Part shown: piece by piece, positions 19,366 to 28,526 of the stretch
Numbering within the stretch: the first letter of the stretch is position 1
How the letters are laid out: the number at the start of each line of letters is the position of its first letter
Assembly: GCF_014851675.1 (NCBI RefSeq)
Contig: NZ_JACVAE010000001.1
Location: forward strand, 62,001 to 126,000
DNA from: Rhizobium sp. ARZ01
Lineage (GTDB): Bacteria; Pseudomonadota; Alphaproteobacteria; Rhizobiales; Rhizobiaceae
Direction of reading: 5' to 3'
DNA length: 64,000 nt
Notes under the pieces: generated by a model
What the model was told of the DNA's origin: nothing
The model's input: only the letters and a program-made list of their open reading frames with translations
Databases searched by the model: none
Position numbers and translations under genes: made by a program

Positions 19366-20070
19366 TCAGCAAGCCGTCGCCATTCGGATGCGGTCGTAGC
19401 AGGGGCAGCAACGCGCGTGAAGCACCTTCCGGTCCTTCACGATCATGCGTCCGCGATTGTAGGATATCGCACCGGCATTCATCAGGTCGCTGCAAGCGGC
19501 GTTGACCGTTGCCCTTCGCAACGCCAGCAGTTGCGAGATCGTCTCCTGTGTAACCTGGAATTCGTCTCCGGCGACACGGTCATGCGCCTGCAGCAGCCAG
19601 CGCGAGACCCGCTGTTCGGCCGTATGCAGGCTGCTGCAGGCAACAGACTCCATCAGTTGCATGATCAGCGCCTTTGCATAGCGCAGCATCGACGCGCGAA
19701 GGCACCGGAAGCGCTCCAGAGCCTGATCGAAGTCAGTCGTGGAAAGCCAGAGCGCACGTCCCGGCACCTGGACGACGGACGTCCCCAACGCTTTGTCGCT
19801 GTCCATGATGAGCGCAAAACCGAGAAACCCCTCGGGGCCGACGGACGCCTTTTCGACGTTTTTGTTGCTCGCAGGGTCCGCGATGAAGGACACGACGCCC
19901 TCCAACGGAAACACCAGGTGCGTCACCAAAGCGCCATTCGCGTAGATGACGTCGCCGGTGTTCATGTGACGCATCTCACTGCGATCGACTATGAAATCAC
20001 GGGCATCCGGTCTCAACGCAGCAAGAACATGGTTGCTCAGAAGTGCCGTCGAATTGCCACTGTCGGCCAA
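19366..20070 (-). CDS. Crp/Fnr family transcriptional regulator with cysteine-rich tail
   Basis: A 234-residue regulator: cyclic-nucleotide-binding-like beta barrel (about residues 25-130), dimer helix, then a winged helix-turn-helix (VTQETISQLLALRRATVNAACSDL, residues about 173-196). The effector domain lacks the N-terminal cysteine set of FNR, so an oxygen-labile Fe-S cluster is not indicated. The C-terminus holds a CCPC cluster (HARCCPCYDR) and a final Cys; a related C-terminal Cys motif is common in rhizobial Crp-like proteins of unknown effector. The start is TTG 20070, with GGAG 6-7 bases upstream. It is convergent with the chemoreceptor and divergent from the GGDEF-EAL gene, which it may control. 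Confidence 0.87.
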   Translation of the reverse strand: MADSGNSTALLSNHVLAALRPDARDFIVDRSEMRHMNTGDVIYANGALVTHLVFPLEGVVSFIADPASNKNVEKASVGPEGFLGFALIMDSDKALGTSVVQVPGRALWLSTTDFDQALERFRCLRASMLRYAKALIMQLMESVACSSLHTAEQRVSRWLLQAHDRVAGDEFQVTQETISQLLALRRATVNAACSDLMNAGAISYNRGRMIVKDRKVLHARCCPCYDRIRMATAC

Positions 20071-20200
20071 GGCGCGCTCCGCATCGTTTTACTGCCCACC
20101 CATAGCATAAATTGCGTAATGTTAAATCAGTAATAGCTGTTATTTTATTTGCTATATCTCATAACAATTAGATCCATTCCTGACGGAGTTCCTTTTTAAA

Positions 20201-22465
20201 ATGGATGGATTACCAGAACATCAATTTACTGAAGAGGCGCCGCCAAATATCGACGAAGCGAGCTGCGAGACCCCCGTCCGCAAGCGTCGACGGCGAGCTG
20301 CGATCGTCCAGGTCTTGGCGAATTCGCCGCGAAGAAAGGTCAATACTCGGGACCTCGACCAACTCATCAAGGAAAACAGTAGTTTACAGCGGCTTCTAAG
20401 TGCCTATCAGGCGGCACTTGATCGGCACGCGATAGTCGCAGTGACCGACCGATACGGCAAGATAGCCTTCGTCAATAGCAGGTTTTGCATGATCAGCGGC
20501 TATGCGTCCGAAGAACTGATCGGAAAGAACCATCGCGTTGTCAATTCAGGACACCACCCGAAAGATTTCTTCGCAGATATGTGGCGCAGGATCGCGGCCG
20601 GTGAGGTCTGGCATGGCGAAGTATGCAACCGCACCAAGTCCGGCACGCTTTACTGGGTCGACACTACGATCGTGCCTGTGGCGGATCGATCAGGTCGGAC
20701 GGACGCCTACGTGTCGATTCGCTACGACATCACGGATCGCAAGTTGACCGAACAGGCCTTGCAAGCGGAGGTCGCCAGGCGCGGCAAGGCCGAGGCATTG
20801 CTGGTGGACGTCATCGAGACGATCCCGGACGGCGTTGCGGCCTTTGACGCCGATGATCGGCTTGTCCTTCACAATCGCGCCTTTGAAGAGATTTACAGCC
20901 TCGCACGCGAAGCGATAGTGCCCGGCAGTACCTACGCATCGATCGTGCAATGCGGGCTGGAAAACGGACAGTACATTTTGCCGCGCAATACGCCGGAAGC
21001 GCGTGAAGCCTGGTTCCAGTCACGCCTGCGCGAACATTCGGACCCTGGCCGTAAATCGGTCGTGGCGATTACCGGCGGTCGCTGGCTGCAGATCCAGGAG
21101 CGCCGATCCGCCTCCGGCCATACCGTCGGCACCCGGACCGATATTACCGAGCTGAAGCGATCGGAAGCTGCAATCAAGTTCCATGCAGAGCACGATCCGC
21201 TGACGAATCTGTTCAACCGGTCGGTGCTGGAAAAGCGGCTGGAGCAGGCCGTTTCGAGCAGCCACAAGTCGGGGATGAGCGGCGCCCTCATCGTGGCAGA
21301 TCTGGACGGCTTCAAGCAGGTCAACGACACGATGGGGCATGCTGCGGGCGATGCGTTGCTGATCGCAGTCGCCCAGAGGATGCAGCAAGCGCTCCGGAAG
21401 ACCGACACCATCGTGCGTCTCGGCGGCGACGAGTTTGCGCTCATACTATCGAATGCGAGCCGGACGAACGTTGACAAAACCCTGGAGAAACTGCGTGCGA
21501 AGGTCCAGCAACCCGTCTCCTTCCAGAAGCATCAGATCACGCCTCGTTTGAGCCTGGGAGGCTGCCTGTTTCCTCGTGACGGGCGACGGCCGGAAAGCTT
21601 GCTCAAGAAGGCGGATCTCGCCCTCTACCAGGCCAAGGCCGAAGGCCGTGGCAGACACAAGCTCTATTCACGGGCCATGTCTGCCGAGAGCGAACGCCGG
21701 TACAGGATGGCAAATGCCCTGGCGGCAGCCGTCTCCGCAAATCAGATCGATATCGCCCTGCAGCCGCAGTTTCTGATCGCCGATGGCTCGCACGCAGGTT
21801 TCGAAGTGCTCGCACGTTGGAGCCGCGCTGGCCAGCCAATCAATCCCGCCGATTTCATTGCGGTTGCCGAGGCACATGGTCTGATCGTGGAACTGGGGCA
21901 CCAGATACTTCGCAAGACGTTCGAGACCGTGCAGGCGCTGCGGTCCAGCGGGCTGAACACAGGGCAGGTGGCGATCAACGTGGCCGCGGCGCAGATTCGT
22001 CGCCCCGAGTTTCCGGTCATGCTGCGAAGGATGGTCGCCGACAGCGGTCTGACGCCGCAATGTGTGGAGGTCGAGCTGACGGAAAACATCCTTCTTGATG
22101 CCGCACATGATCAGGTCGCCCAGACGCTGGCGCAATTGCATGGATTGGGCTTTTCGATTGCGCTCGATGATTTCGGTACAGGCTATGCGTCGCTGGCGCA
22201 TTTGCGGCGCTTTCCGGTTGACCGGATCAAGATCGACCGGACGTTCGTTCGCGACATGTCGACGAGCGCGGATGCCTTCCGGATCGTGCATGCCACGGTG
22301 GGATTGGCGCACAGCCTGGGTATGCAGGTTGTCGCCGAGGGAATCGAGACGGAGGAGCAGCTGAATATTCTGAGGAGCATGGACTGCGATTTCGGCCAGG
22401 GCTTTCTCGTTTCGCCACCTCTTGCCCGCGATGCACTGCCAGGGTTCCTGGCGGCCCATCCCTGA
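20201..22465 (+). CDS. PAS-GGDEF-EAL cyclic-di-GMP enzyme
   Basis: A 754-residue soluble protein. The N-terminus is basic, followed by a PAS domain (about residues 70-180, with MISGYASEELIGKNH) and a second PAS-like region (about 200-315). The diguanylate cyclase domain has an intact active site GGDEF and an RxxD inhibitory site (RKTD) exactly five residues before it. The phosphodiesterase domain has EVL in place of EAL in FEVLARW, and retains the metal and catalytic motifs DDFGTGYASL, KIDRTFV, EGIET and QGF. Both activities are therefore possible. It probably tunes motility and biofilm decisions, in keeping with the nearby chemoreceptor. Confidence 0.92.
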   Translation: MDGLPEHQFTEEAPPNIDEASCETPVRKRRRRAAIVQVLANSPRRKVNTRDLDQLIKENSSLQRLLSAYQAALDRHAIVAVTDRYGKIAFVNSRFCMISGYASEELIGKNHRVVNSGHHPKDFFADMWRRIAAGEVWHGEVCNRTKSGTLYWVDTTIVPVADRSGRTDAYVSIRYDITDRKLTEQALQAEVARRGKAEALLVDVIETIPDGVAAFDADDRLVLHNRAFEEIYSLAREAIVPGSTYASIVQCGLENGQYILPRNTPEAREAWFQSRLREHSDPGRKSVVAITGGRWLQIQERRSASGHTVGTRTDITELKRSEAAIKFHAEHDPLTNLFNRSVLEKRLEQAVSSSHKSGMSGALIVADLDGFKQVNDTMGHAAGDALLIAVAQRMQQALRKTDTIVRLGGDEFALILSNASRTNVDKTLEKLRAKVQQPVSFQKHQITPRLSLGGCLFPRDGRRPESLLKKADLALYQAKAEGRGRHKLYSRAMSAESERRYRMANALAAAVSANQIDIALQPQFLIADGSHAGFEVLARWSRAGQPINPADFIAVAEAHGLIVELGHQILRKTFETVQALRSSGLNTGQVAINVAAAQIRRPEFPVMLRRMVADSGLTPQCVEVELTENILLDAAHDQVAQTLAQLHGLGFSIALDDFGTGYASLAHLRRFPVDRIKIDRTFVRDMSTSADAFRIVHATVGLAHSLGMQVVAEGIETEEQLNILRSMDCDFGQGFLVSPPLARDALPGFLAAHP

Positions 22466-22469
22466 CCGT

Positions 22470-23696
22470 CTACGAGTTCGAAGATTGCGGTCGGCTCAGC
22501 CAGCTGTCGATTCCGCGCGCGGCGGCACGACCGGTTGCCATGCAGGCGGTCAGAAGGTAGCCGCCCGTCGGCGCTTCCCAATCCAGCATTTCGCCGGCGA
22601 CGAAAACGCCGGGCAATGCCTTCAGCATGTAGCCGGTGTCCATGTCGCTCCAATGAATGCCGCCAGCCGAGGAGATGGCCTCGGCGATGGGACGCGGGCG
22701 CAAGACGGGAAGGGGCAGGGCCTTGATCAGCCGTGCAAGATCGTCCGGGGAGTGTTGCGCAAGATCCGGTGTGAGCTCCCGCAACAGCGCAGCTTTCACA
22801 CCCTCGAGCCCAGCGCCCTTTCGCAGCCGATTGGCGAAGCTCGACTTGTCGCCTTGGCGGGCGAGCTCGCGTGCGAGACGATCGGCGCGCCGCCCCGGTG
22901 AAAGATCAAGGGTGAGCACGGCCCCGCCGTCGCGTTCGAGCCGGTCGCGCAAACTGGCTGCGTGGGCATAAACGAGGCTGCCCTCGATGCCGTCACGGGA
23001 TATGACGAACTCGCCGGGGAATGTGCCAGCATCCGAGGTTGCCGTCACCGACTTGATCGGCAAGCCGGCGAAGCGCGAGATAAAAAAATCGCTCCAGTCG
23101 ACGTCAAAGCCGCAATTCGCCGGCCGGAGCGGCGCGACCGATACGCCCCTTTCGCTAAGCGGGTCGACCCAGGAGGCGTCAGACCCGAGTCGCGGCCAAC
23201 TGGCGCCGCCGAGCGCAAGGAGGGTCGCGTTGCTTCTGATCGTCGTCGGACCGTCCGGTGTCGCGAAGACAAGGCCGTCATCGGCAAAGCCGATCCATCG
23301 GTGGCGGGTCCGCACCTTTGCCCCTTGTGCCTCCAGTCGGCGCAACCAGGCGCGCAGCAATGGTGAGGCCTTCATCGCGGTCGGAAAGACGCGGCCGGAA
23401 CTGCCGACGAAGGTCTCGATGCCAAGTCCGGAAGCCCAGGCGCGCATATCGTCGGGGGAGAACGCGTCGAGCGCTGGGCGCAGTCGCTCCGACGCCGCTC
23501 CGAACCGGTTGGCAAAGCGCGCATAGGGCTCGGAATGGGTGATGTTGAGACCGGATTTCCCCGCGAGCAGGAATTTTCGCGCCACGGTGGGCATCGCCTC
23601 GTACACCGTCACCGCCCACCCGGCGCCGGACAGTACCTCGGCTGCCATGAGGCCCGCCGGTCCGCCCCCAATGATCGCGATGTCTTCCTGTTGCAT
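22470..23696 (-). CDS. BaiN/YhiN-like flavoprotein (TIGR03862-type NAD(P)/FAD-dependent oxidoreductase)
   Basis: A 408-residue flavoprotein with an N-terminal FAD motif IAIIGGGPAGLMAAEVL (about residues 6-22), the family motif RKFLLAGKSGLNITHSE, a middle NATLLALGGASWPRLGSD segment, and the C-terminal GYMLKALPGVFVAGEMLDWEAPTGGYLL. The HI0933/BaiN family contains flavoproteins mostly of unknown substrate. The frame continues upstream past 24000, across the modE gene, but ATG 23696 gives the expected start. It is convergent with the GGDEF-EAL gene and divergent from modE. Function beyond redox chemistry is unknown. Confidence 0.87.
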   Translation of the reverse strand: MQQEDIAIIGGGPAGLMAAEVLSGAGWAVTVYEAMPTVARKFLLAGKSGLNITHSEPYARFANRFGAASERLRPALDAFSPDDMRAWASGLGIETFVGSSGRVFPTAMKASPLLRAWLRRLEAQGAKVRTRHRWIGFADDGLVFATPDGPTTIRSNATLLALGGASWPRLGSDASWVDPLSERGVSVAPLRPANCGFDVDWSDFFISRFAGLPIKSVTATSDAGTFPGEFVISRDGIEGSLVYAHAASLRDRLERDGGAVLTLDLSPGRRADRLARELARQGDKSSFANRLRKGAGLEGVKAALLRELTPDLAQHSPDDLARLIKALPLPVLRPRPIAEAISSAGGIHWSDMDTGYMLKALPGVFVAGEMLDWEAPTGGYLLTACMATGRAAARGIDSWLSRPQSSNS

Positions 23697-23859
23697 ATGT
23701 CCGCCTGACCGTTGAAACCGTTCGGGCACTCTTCGCGCGGACGGCGGCCGAGCGCAAGAGAGGGGAGTCGTGTGATCTATATTGACAGGTGCCGGTTGCA
23801 TTGGCACTCGGAGTTGGCATTTGGCTAGGGTGGACGAAAACCGAAAGGACCGGGCCTCG

Positions 23860-24240
23860 ATGAAGAACGGCGCGTCAGCTGATTTGCGCGTGATCCTTCG
23901 GATCGACTTTCCGCATGCCGAACGGCTCGGCCGCGGCAAGATGATGCTACTGGAAAGGATACGCGAGACCGGATCGATATCCGCGGCAGGCCGCTCGATG
24001 GACATGTCCTATCGTCGCGCCTGGCTGCTGGTCGATGCGATGAACCGCATGTTCTCCTCGCCCGTCGTGGAATCGCAACGTGGCGGCAAGCAGGGCGGCG
24101 GCGCGGCCGTCACACCCTTCGGCGAGGAACTTCTGGCCCGCTTCCGCGGGATGGAAGAGAAGGCAAGGGCCGCGCTCTCCCGCGACCTGGACTGGCTGGA
24201 TGCGAACCGCTCGAAGGATGTGTCGGACGAAGGCGTGTGA
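23860..24240 (+). CDS. modE: ModE-type molybdate-responsive regulator, DNA-binding domain only
   Basis: A 126-residue protein consisting of the N-terminal LysR-like winged helix of ModE: KMMLLERIRETGSISAAGRSMDMSYRRAWLLVDAMN contains the recognition helix, followed by QRGGKQGGGAAVTPFGEEL, a ModE hallmark. The two C-terminal Mop (molybdate-binding) domains of E. coli ModE are missing; this short form is common in alphaproteobacteria, where metal sensing by it is unclear. ATG 23860 is preceded by AAGGA about 11 bases upstream; an in-frame GTG at 23830 is an alternative. It is convergent with modC (6-base gap) and likely acts at the ModE-type box near 27020. Confidence 0.9.
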   Translation: MKNGASADLRVILRIDFPHAERLGRGKMMLLERIRETGSISAAGRSMDMSYRRAWLLVDAMNRMFSSPVVESQRGGKQGGGAAVTPFGEELLARFRGMEEKARAALSRDLDWLDANRSKDVSDEGV

Positions 24241-24246
24241 CCTAAT

Positions 24247-25323
24247 CTAGCGCGTGTCGAGGGCAACCGTCTTGATGATGGCAAAGATAGTCTTGCCGGG
24301 GTGCAGTTGCAGCCGTTCTCCCGAAAGCGCGGTGATGCGGGAGTGGATGGCGTCGCCACCGCAATCGACCCGGACTGTGATCATGCCCTCGCTGTCGGGG
24401 ATGATCGTCTCGATAGTTCCTTCGAGAATGTTGAGCGCGCTCAAGCCTTCGGGCCTGCCCGTTGCGAGCATGACGTCGCGTGCCGGAATGTGGACACGTG
24501 CTGTCCTGCCAACGCCCGCATCAGTGTTGGGCACGTGAAGCTCGCAGGCTTTCAGCCGCACTGTCGCCAGCCGGTGTCGCGGGTCGAAGGCCGCAACGGT
24601 ACCGACAAGAACGCTCCCGGCCTCGCGACGATCGGCGGCAGTCGCAAGCATTGGACCACCTAGAACGTCCGACACCGCGCCGATGGCCTCGACCCGGCCG
24701 TCGTTCAACAGGACGACGCGGTCGGCCAATCGTGCGACCTCATGCACTGCATGGCTGACATAGACGATCGGAACCTTCGTTTCGTCGCGCAGCCGTTCCA
24801 GATAGGGCATGATCTCCGCCTTGCGCTCTTCATCCAGCGCCGCCAGAGGTTCGTCCATCAAGAGCATCCGCGGCGCCGAGAGCAGGGCACGCCCGATGGC
24901 CACGCGCTGCTTTTCGCCGCCGGAAAGGTTGGCCGGTCGCCGGCCTAGAAGTGCGGCGATACCGAGGAGGTCGACGATGCGCTCGAAACTCTCCGTTTCG
25001 GTACCGCGCGGCGCAAACCAGCGGCCATAGGTGAGGTTGCCCCTTACAGTTAGGTGCGGAAAGAGCCGCGCCTCCTGAAAGATGTAGCCGAAGCGCCGCT
25101 TGTGCGTCGGCACGAAAATCTTGCGCTTCGTGTCGACCAGAACGTCTCCATTCAGAGCGATCCGACCCTCGTCCGGGCGGACAAGGCCGGCAATCGCCCG
25201 GATCAGTGACGTCTTGCCTGAACCGGATCGACCGAAGAGGGCGGTGACACCGCCTTCGGACGTGAAGGCCGCGTCGAGCTGGAACGCTCCGAGCCTGTGG
25301 TGGACGTTGACCGAGAGTGTCAT
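24247..25323 (-). CDS. modC: Molybdate ABC transporter ATP-binding protein ModC
   Basis: A 358-residue ATPase that drives molybdate import. Walker [10 protein letters not shown] lies near residues 31-39, Q-loop [11 protein letters not shown], signature LSGGEKQR, Walker [13 protein letters not shown], and the switch His in YVSHAVHE. The C-terminal 70 residues ([15 protein letters not shown] through [12 protein letters not shown]) form a Mop domain that binds molybdate or tungstate and inhibits transport. The frame runs upstream through modB in a shadow; ATG 25323 overlaps the modB stop by 4 bases, so the pair is translationally coupled. Confidence 0.95.
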   Translation of the reverse strand: MTLSVNVHHRLGAFQLDAAFTSEGGVTALFGRSGSGKTSLIRAIAGLVRPDEGRIALNGDVLVDTKRKIFVPTHKRRFGYIFQEARLFPHLTVRGNLTYGRWFAPRGTETESFERIVDLLGIAALLGRRPANLSGGEKQRVAIGRALLSAPRMLLMDEPLAALDEERKAEIMPYLERLRDETKVPIVYVSHAVHEVARLADRVVLLNDGRVEAIGAVSDVLGGPMLATAADRREAGSVLVGTVAAFDPRHRLATVRLKACELHVPNTDAGVGRTARVHIPARDVMLATGRPEGLSALNILEGTIETIIPDSEGMITVRVDCGGDAIHSRITALSGERLQLHPGKTIFAIIKTVALDTR

Positions 25324-26060
25324 TCGAAATGCACCCGTTTTCCGACCGCCTGTGCCATGAACTCCGAGGCGAGCAACGCCGTCATCGAGATGATGATCGC
25401 GACGATCGTCAGCCGCATGGCGCCGGCATCGCCACCCGGAATCTGGGTAAATGTGTAGATTGCCGACGACAGCGTCTGGGTTTCTCCGGGGATATTGGAG
25501 ACAAACGTGATCGTCGCGCCGAATTCGCCCATCGCCTTGGCGAACGAAAGGATCATGCCGGCGATGATGCCGGGAAGGATCAGCGGAAGCGTGATGGTGA
25601 TAAAGACCCAGACGCGGTTTGCGCCGAGCGTGCCAGCGGCGTCTTCGAGCTTGTGGTCGACCGCATCGATTGAGAGCCGGATCGAGCGGACAAGCAGCGG
25701 AAAGCCCATGACCGCGCAGGCCAGCGCGGCCCCCGTCCAGCGGAAGGAGAAGACGATCCCGAAGTATTGATCCAGAAAGGCTCCGATCGGGCCCTTGCGA
25801 CCGAACAGGATGAGCAGGAGAAAGCCGGTGACGACGGGCGGCAGGATCAGGGGCAGGTGCACGATGCCGTTCAGCAGGGATTTGCCCCAGAAGTTGCCGC
25901 GGGAAAGCGCAAGCGCAACGAGGACGCCGAATGGCAGGCTCGCGGCGACGGCTACGGTCGAGACGAGCAGGCTCAGCCTGATCGCCGTCCATTCCGCCTC
26001 GCTCAGGCTCAACCAGTCCAATTCAGTGCTCTCGGCTTTTGCAGTTGGCGCGACCACCAC
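25320..26060 (-). CDS. modB: Molybdate ABC transporter permease ModB
   Basis: A 246-residue inner-membrane permease with about five to six spans. The EAA coupling loop is seen in [48 protein letters not shown] is a ModB hallmark. The frame opens at GTG 26060; an in-frame TTG at 26021 would give the more usual N-terminus [17 protein letters not shown], so the start is uncertain by 13 codons. It lies between modA and modC. Confidence 0.94.
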   Translation of the reverse strand: MVVAPTAKAESTELDWLSLSEAEWTAIRLSLLVSTVAVAASLPFGVLVALALSRGNFWGKSLLNGIVHLPLILPPVVTGFLLLILFGRKGPIGAFLDQYFGIVFSFRWTGAALACAVMGFPLLVRSIRLSIDAVDHKLEDAAGTLGANRVWVFITITLPLILPGIIAGMILSFAKAMGEFGATITFVSNIPGETQTLSSAIYTFTQIPGGDAGAMRLTIVAIIISMTALLASEFMAQAVGKRVHFE

Positions 26061-26116
26061 GGTCGGTGGAATCAGGGTGCAGCCAACTTGTGCAATAATT
26101 CAAAGGAATACAACGC

Positions 26117-26138
26117 CGCGCGCCATTTGCGGCGCGCG
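26117..26138. terminator. Stem-loop between modA and modB
   Basis: CGCGCGCC (26117-26124) pairs with GGCGCGCG (26131-26138) around an ATTTGC loop, an 8-bp all-GC stem with no run of T on the modA-distal side. In this position it could protect modA mRNA or partly stop transcription, so that the binding protein is made in excess over the permease. It is inference from structure only. Confidence 0.4.
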
Positions 26139-26152
26139 ACGCGGGGAGGAAA

Positions 26153-26947
26153 TCATTTCAGGATCGTGAAGCCCTGCTCGGTGAAGAACGGTGCTGCCTT
26201 CTCGGATTTCAGGTAATCGAGATATGCAGCCGCATCGGCACTCTTCGATTCCGACAGGATCGCGATCGGATAGGTAATCGGCGGATGGCTCTCTTCCGGG
26301 AAGGTTCCGACGATCGCAACGCCCGGGTCTGCCGCAGCGTCTGTCTGGTAGACGATGCCGTAGGGCGCTTCGCCGCGCGAGACGAGCGCCAGTGCCGCGC
26401 GCACACTTTCGGCGCCTGCGACCTTGCTCTCGACCGACGACCAGACGCCGAGCTTTTCGAGCGCCGCCTTGCCATATTTGCCGGCCGGAACAGAGTCCAC
26501 CGCACCCATCGCGAGCTTGCCGTCGCCGACGAGCGTTGCGAGGTCAAAGCCTTCCTTGATCTCGACGGGCTTTGCCGCATCCTTCGGCGCGACAAGGACG
26601 ATGCGATTGCCGAGCAGGTTCGAGCGCGTGCCGTCCTTGATCAGCTTTTTCTTCGCGACATAGTCCATCCAGGCGAGGTCGGCGGAGATGAAGATATCAG
26701 CCGGTGCGCCGGCCTCGATCTGCTTTGCGAGCGCCGAGCTTGCGGCGTAGGAGACGGTCGTCTCTTTCGAGATGTCCTTCGACCAGGCCGCGTTCGCAGC
26801 GTCGAGTGCGTTCTTCAGACTGGCCGCCGCGAAGACGGTGATCTTGTCTTCCGCCGATGCCGGCGCGGCAATCGCTGCAAGCCCGAGCCAGGCGCCGGCG
26901 AGTGAGGCTGTGGCGATCCTGATCCAGTGGCGACGATTGATATCCAT
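26153..26947 (-). CDS. modA: Molybdate ABC transporter substrate-binding protein ModA
   Basis: A 264-residue periplasmic molybdate-binding protein. The signal peptide begins MDINRRHWIRIATASLAG and ends at APASAE; the NRRHWIR stretch resembles a twin-arginine motif, though Sec export is the norm in this family. The mature part has the ModA start ITVFAAASLKNALD, the oxyanion-contact segment VSYAASSALAKQIEAGAPADIFIS, and SRGEAPYGIVYQTDA near the end. ATG 26947 follows GGAGG by 6 bases, so the four extra upstream codons of the open frame are not used. It heads modABC, with a ModE-type operator about 65-80 bases upstream. Confidence 0.95.
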   Translation of the reverse strand: MDINRRHWIRIATASLAGAWLGLAAIAAPASAEDKITVFAAASLKNALDAANAAWSKDISKETTVSYAASSALAKQIEAGAPADIFISADLAWMDYVAKKKLIKDGTRSNLLGNRIVLVAPKDAAKPVEIKEGFDLATLVGDGKLAMGAVDSVPAGKYGKAALEKLGVWSSVESKVAGAESVRAALALVSRGEAPYGIVYQTDAAADPGVAIVGTFPEESHPPITYPIAILSESKSADAAAYLDYLKSEKAAPFFTEQGFTILK

Positions 26948-27009
26948 TTTCCCCTCCATGCTTTGCGAGATATTCGTCTGAATATATCGATGCAGCAGGA
27001 ATGGCCAGT

Positions 27010-27032
27010 GCTATATTTTTGAAAATATAACG
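27010..27032. promoter_or_regulatory. ModE-type molybdate operator (Mo-box)
   Basis: GCTATAT (27010-27016) and ATATAAC (27025-27031) are inverted repeats with one mismatch around an 8-base spacer, and the right half continues as ATATAACGA. This matches the E. coli ModE pattern (GnTATATA-N6/7-TATATAACGA) well. It sits between modA (start 26947, minus) and the TrmO-like gene (start 27114, plus), so it could control both. ModE normally represses modABC when molybdate is plentiful. Confidence 0.78.
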
Positions 27033-27113
27033 AAGGTGCAATGGGCAAACGGCAACGGGACTGCTACCGGTGAAAGTGGTAGCGAAGCTGCGGTTGCGGC
27101 CAGGGAGAGAGGC

Positions 27114-27638
27114 ATGGTTCGGGAGAACGAAATTCGCGAGAACGAGGTGGCAGTGACGCCGCCGGAGCCGATCGATGCCGGCCTCGTCTTCATCGGCCGT
27201 ATCCATACGCCCTGGGAGTCCCGGTTGCTTTGCCCGCGGCAGGGCAGGCTGGACGGGCCGGTGTGCAGCATCGAGATCTTCGATCCCTGGGTGCCGGCGC
27301 TCGAGGGCGTGGCTGCCTTCGAGCGCCTCGAGGTGCTCTATTGGCTCGATCGTTCCCGTCGCGATCTCATTTTGCAAAGCCCGGCCAACAGCGGCAAGGT
27401 GCATGGAACGTTCTCGCTGCGCTCACCGGTCCGGCCGAATCCGATCGGAACCTCGATCGTCCTTCTGGATCGGGTCGAGGGTAACACGCTGTTCGTGCGC
27501 GGGCTCGATTGCCTTGACGGAACGCCTCTGCTCGATCTCAAACCCGACCGCTCGCTGTTCAAGCCGATCGCGCCACCGCAGCCTGGCGATTTCGAGACCG
27601 ATGAGGCAGCTACCGCGAAACACTGCCAGAAGGCATAG
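27114..27638 (+). CDS. TrmO/YaeB-like (UPF0066, TsaA) domain protein
   Basis: A 174-residue protein of the UPF0066 family: the N-terminal [12 protein letters not shown], the central [17 protein letters not shown] and the signature [25 protein letters not shown], followed by [16 protein letters not shown]. coli TrmO uses S-adenosylmethionine to N6-methylate t6A in tRNA. This copy is shorter (TrmO has about 235 residues with a C-terminal domain), so it is the catalytic core alone. It is divergent from modA across a Mo-box. Homologs are often found beside molybdenum genes, which raises the possibility of a role other than tRNA methylation. ATG 27114 has a purine-rich site just upstream. Confidence 0.83.
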   Translation: MVRENEIRENEVAVTPPEPIDAGLVFIGRIHTPWESRLLCPRQGRLDGPVCSIEIFDPWVPALEGVAAFERLEVLYWLDRSRRDLILQSPANSGKVHGTFSLRSPVRPNPIGTSIVLLDRVEGNTLFVRGLDCLDGTPLLDLKPDRSLFKPIAPPQPGDFETDEAATAKHCQKA

Positions 27639-27649
27639 GTGGCCAGCCG

Positions 27650-28396
27650 TTACATCTGCGCTGACATGCCGCCATCGATGGTGAGCGTGATGCCGTTGAC
27701 GAAACTCGCTGCGGGGGAGGCGAGGAAGAGGACCGCCGGTGCCAGTTCCTCCGGACGGCCCCACCGTTTCAGCGGGATTCGCGCATCAACGAATCCCTGT
27801 ACCTGCGGATCCTCTGACAGCGCCTTGTTCGGCTCAGTGACGAACCAGCCGGGCGCGATCGCATTCACCGTCAGATTGTCGGCGCCGAACTCGACCGCGA
27901 GCGACCGGCTCAGCGCCTCCAGCCCGCCCTTCGAAGCCGTGTAGGCAGGGTCGGGCTTGCGCGCGATCCGCGCCGCAATCGATGTTACGAAGATCAGACG
28001 TCCGGCTGCGGAAGCTTGGAGAAACGGCAGGGCTGCCCGCGCCAGTCGATAGGCTGCGGTCAGGTTGACATCGAGAAGCGCGGCAAAGTCCGGGCCGTCG
28101 AGATCCTCGGTCTTGCGCCGGTCGCGGAGGCCAGCCGCATGGACGACGACATCGAGCCCGCCGAGCCGTTCGGCGGCCTTGTGTGCGATCGCCTCGGGGC
28201 TTTCAGCGAGATCGGCGGCCAGTGCTTCGGCCGAAAGTCCCTGCTGGCGCAATGAGACGCAATGGGCCTCCAGCACCGATGAATCGCGGCCGTTGAAAGC
28301 GACTTGCGCTCCCTCGCGCGCAAACGCCTTGGCGATCTCGAGACCCAGTCCGCGGGTTGCGCCGGTAACGAGGACGCGTCGTTTGCTGTCGGTCAT
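27650..28396 (-). CDS. Short-chain dehydrogenase/reductase (SDR)
   Basis: A 248-residue classical SDR, NAD(P)-dependent. The cofactor motif is VLVTGATRGLGLEIA at about residues 8-22; catalytic residues are in FVTSIAARI (Ser) and AYTASKGGLEAL (Tyr and Lys). The usual NNAG is replaced by VVHAAG. The C-terminus has the common IDGGMSAQM ending. GRDSS after the second strand suggests NADP preference. I use ATG 28396; the frame has another ATG at 28420 but neither has a strong ribosome-binding site. It is convergent with the TrmO-like gene. The substrate cannot be told; 3-oxoacyl or sugar-type SDRs look alike. Confidence 0.86.
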   Translation of the reverse strand: MTDSKRRVLVTGATRGLGLEIAKAFAREGAQVAFNGRDSSVLEAHCVSLRQQGLSAEALAADLAESPEAIAHKAAERLGGLDVVVHAAGLRDRRKTEDLDGPDFAALLDVNLTAAYRLARAALPFLQASAAGRLIFVTSIAARIARKPDPAYTASKGGLEALSRSLAVEFGADNLTVNAIAPGWFVTEPNKALSEDPQVQGFVDARIPLKRWGRPEELAPAVLFLASPAASFVNGITLTIDGGMSAQM

Positions 28397-28526
28397 CTGG
28401 ACACCCGCTGCTTCATTCAATCGGTCATCACGCCGGACCTGCCTCCGGTCGCGCGACTTCTCTTACCGTCTATGTCGGCCGAATTGAAGACGGGCGTCGT
28501 TCAAGTGATCCGTTGCGCGGCGATGG

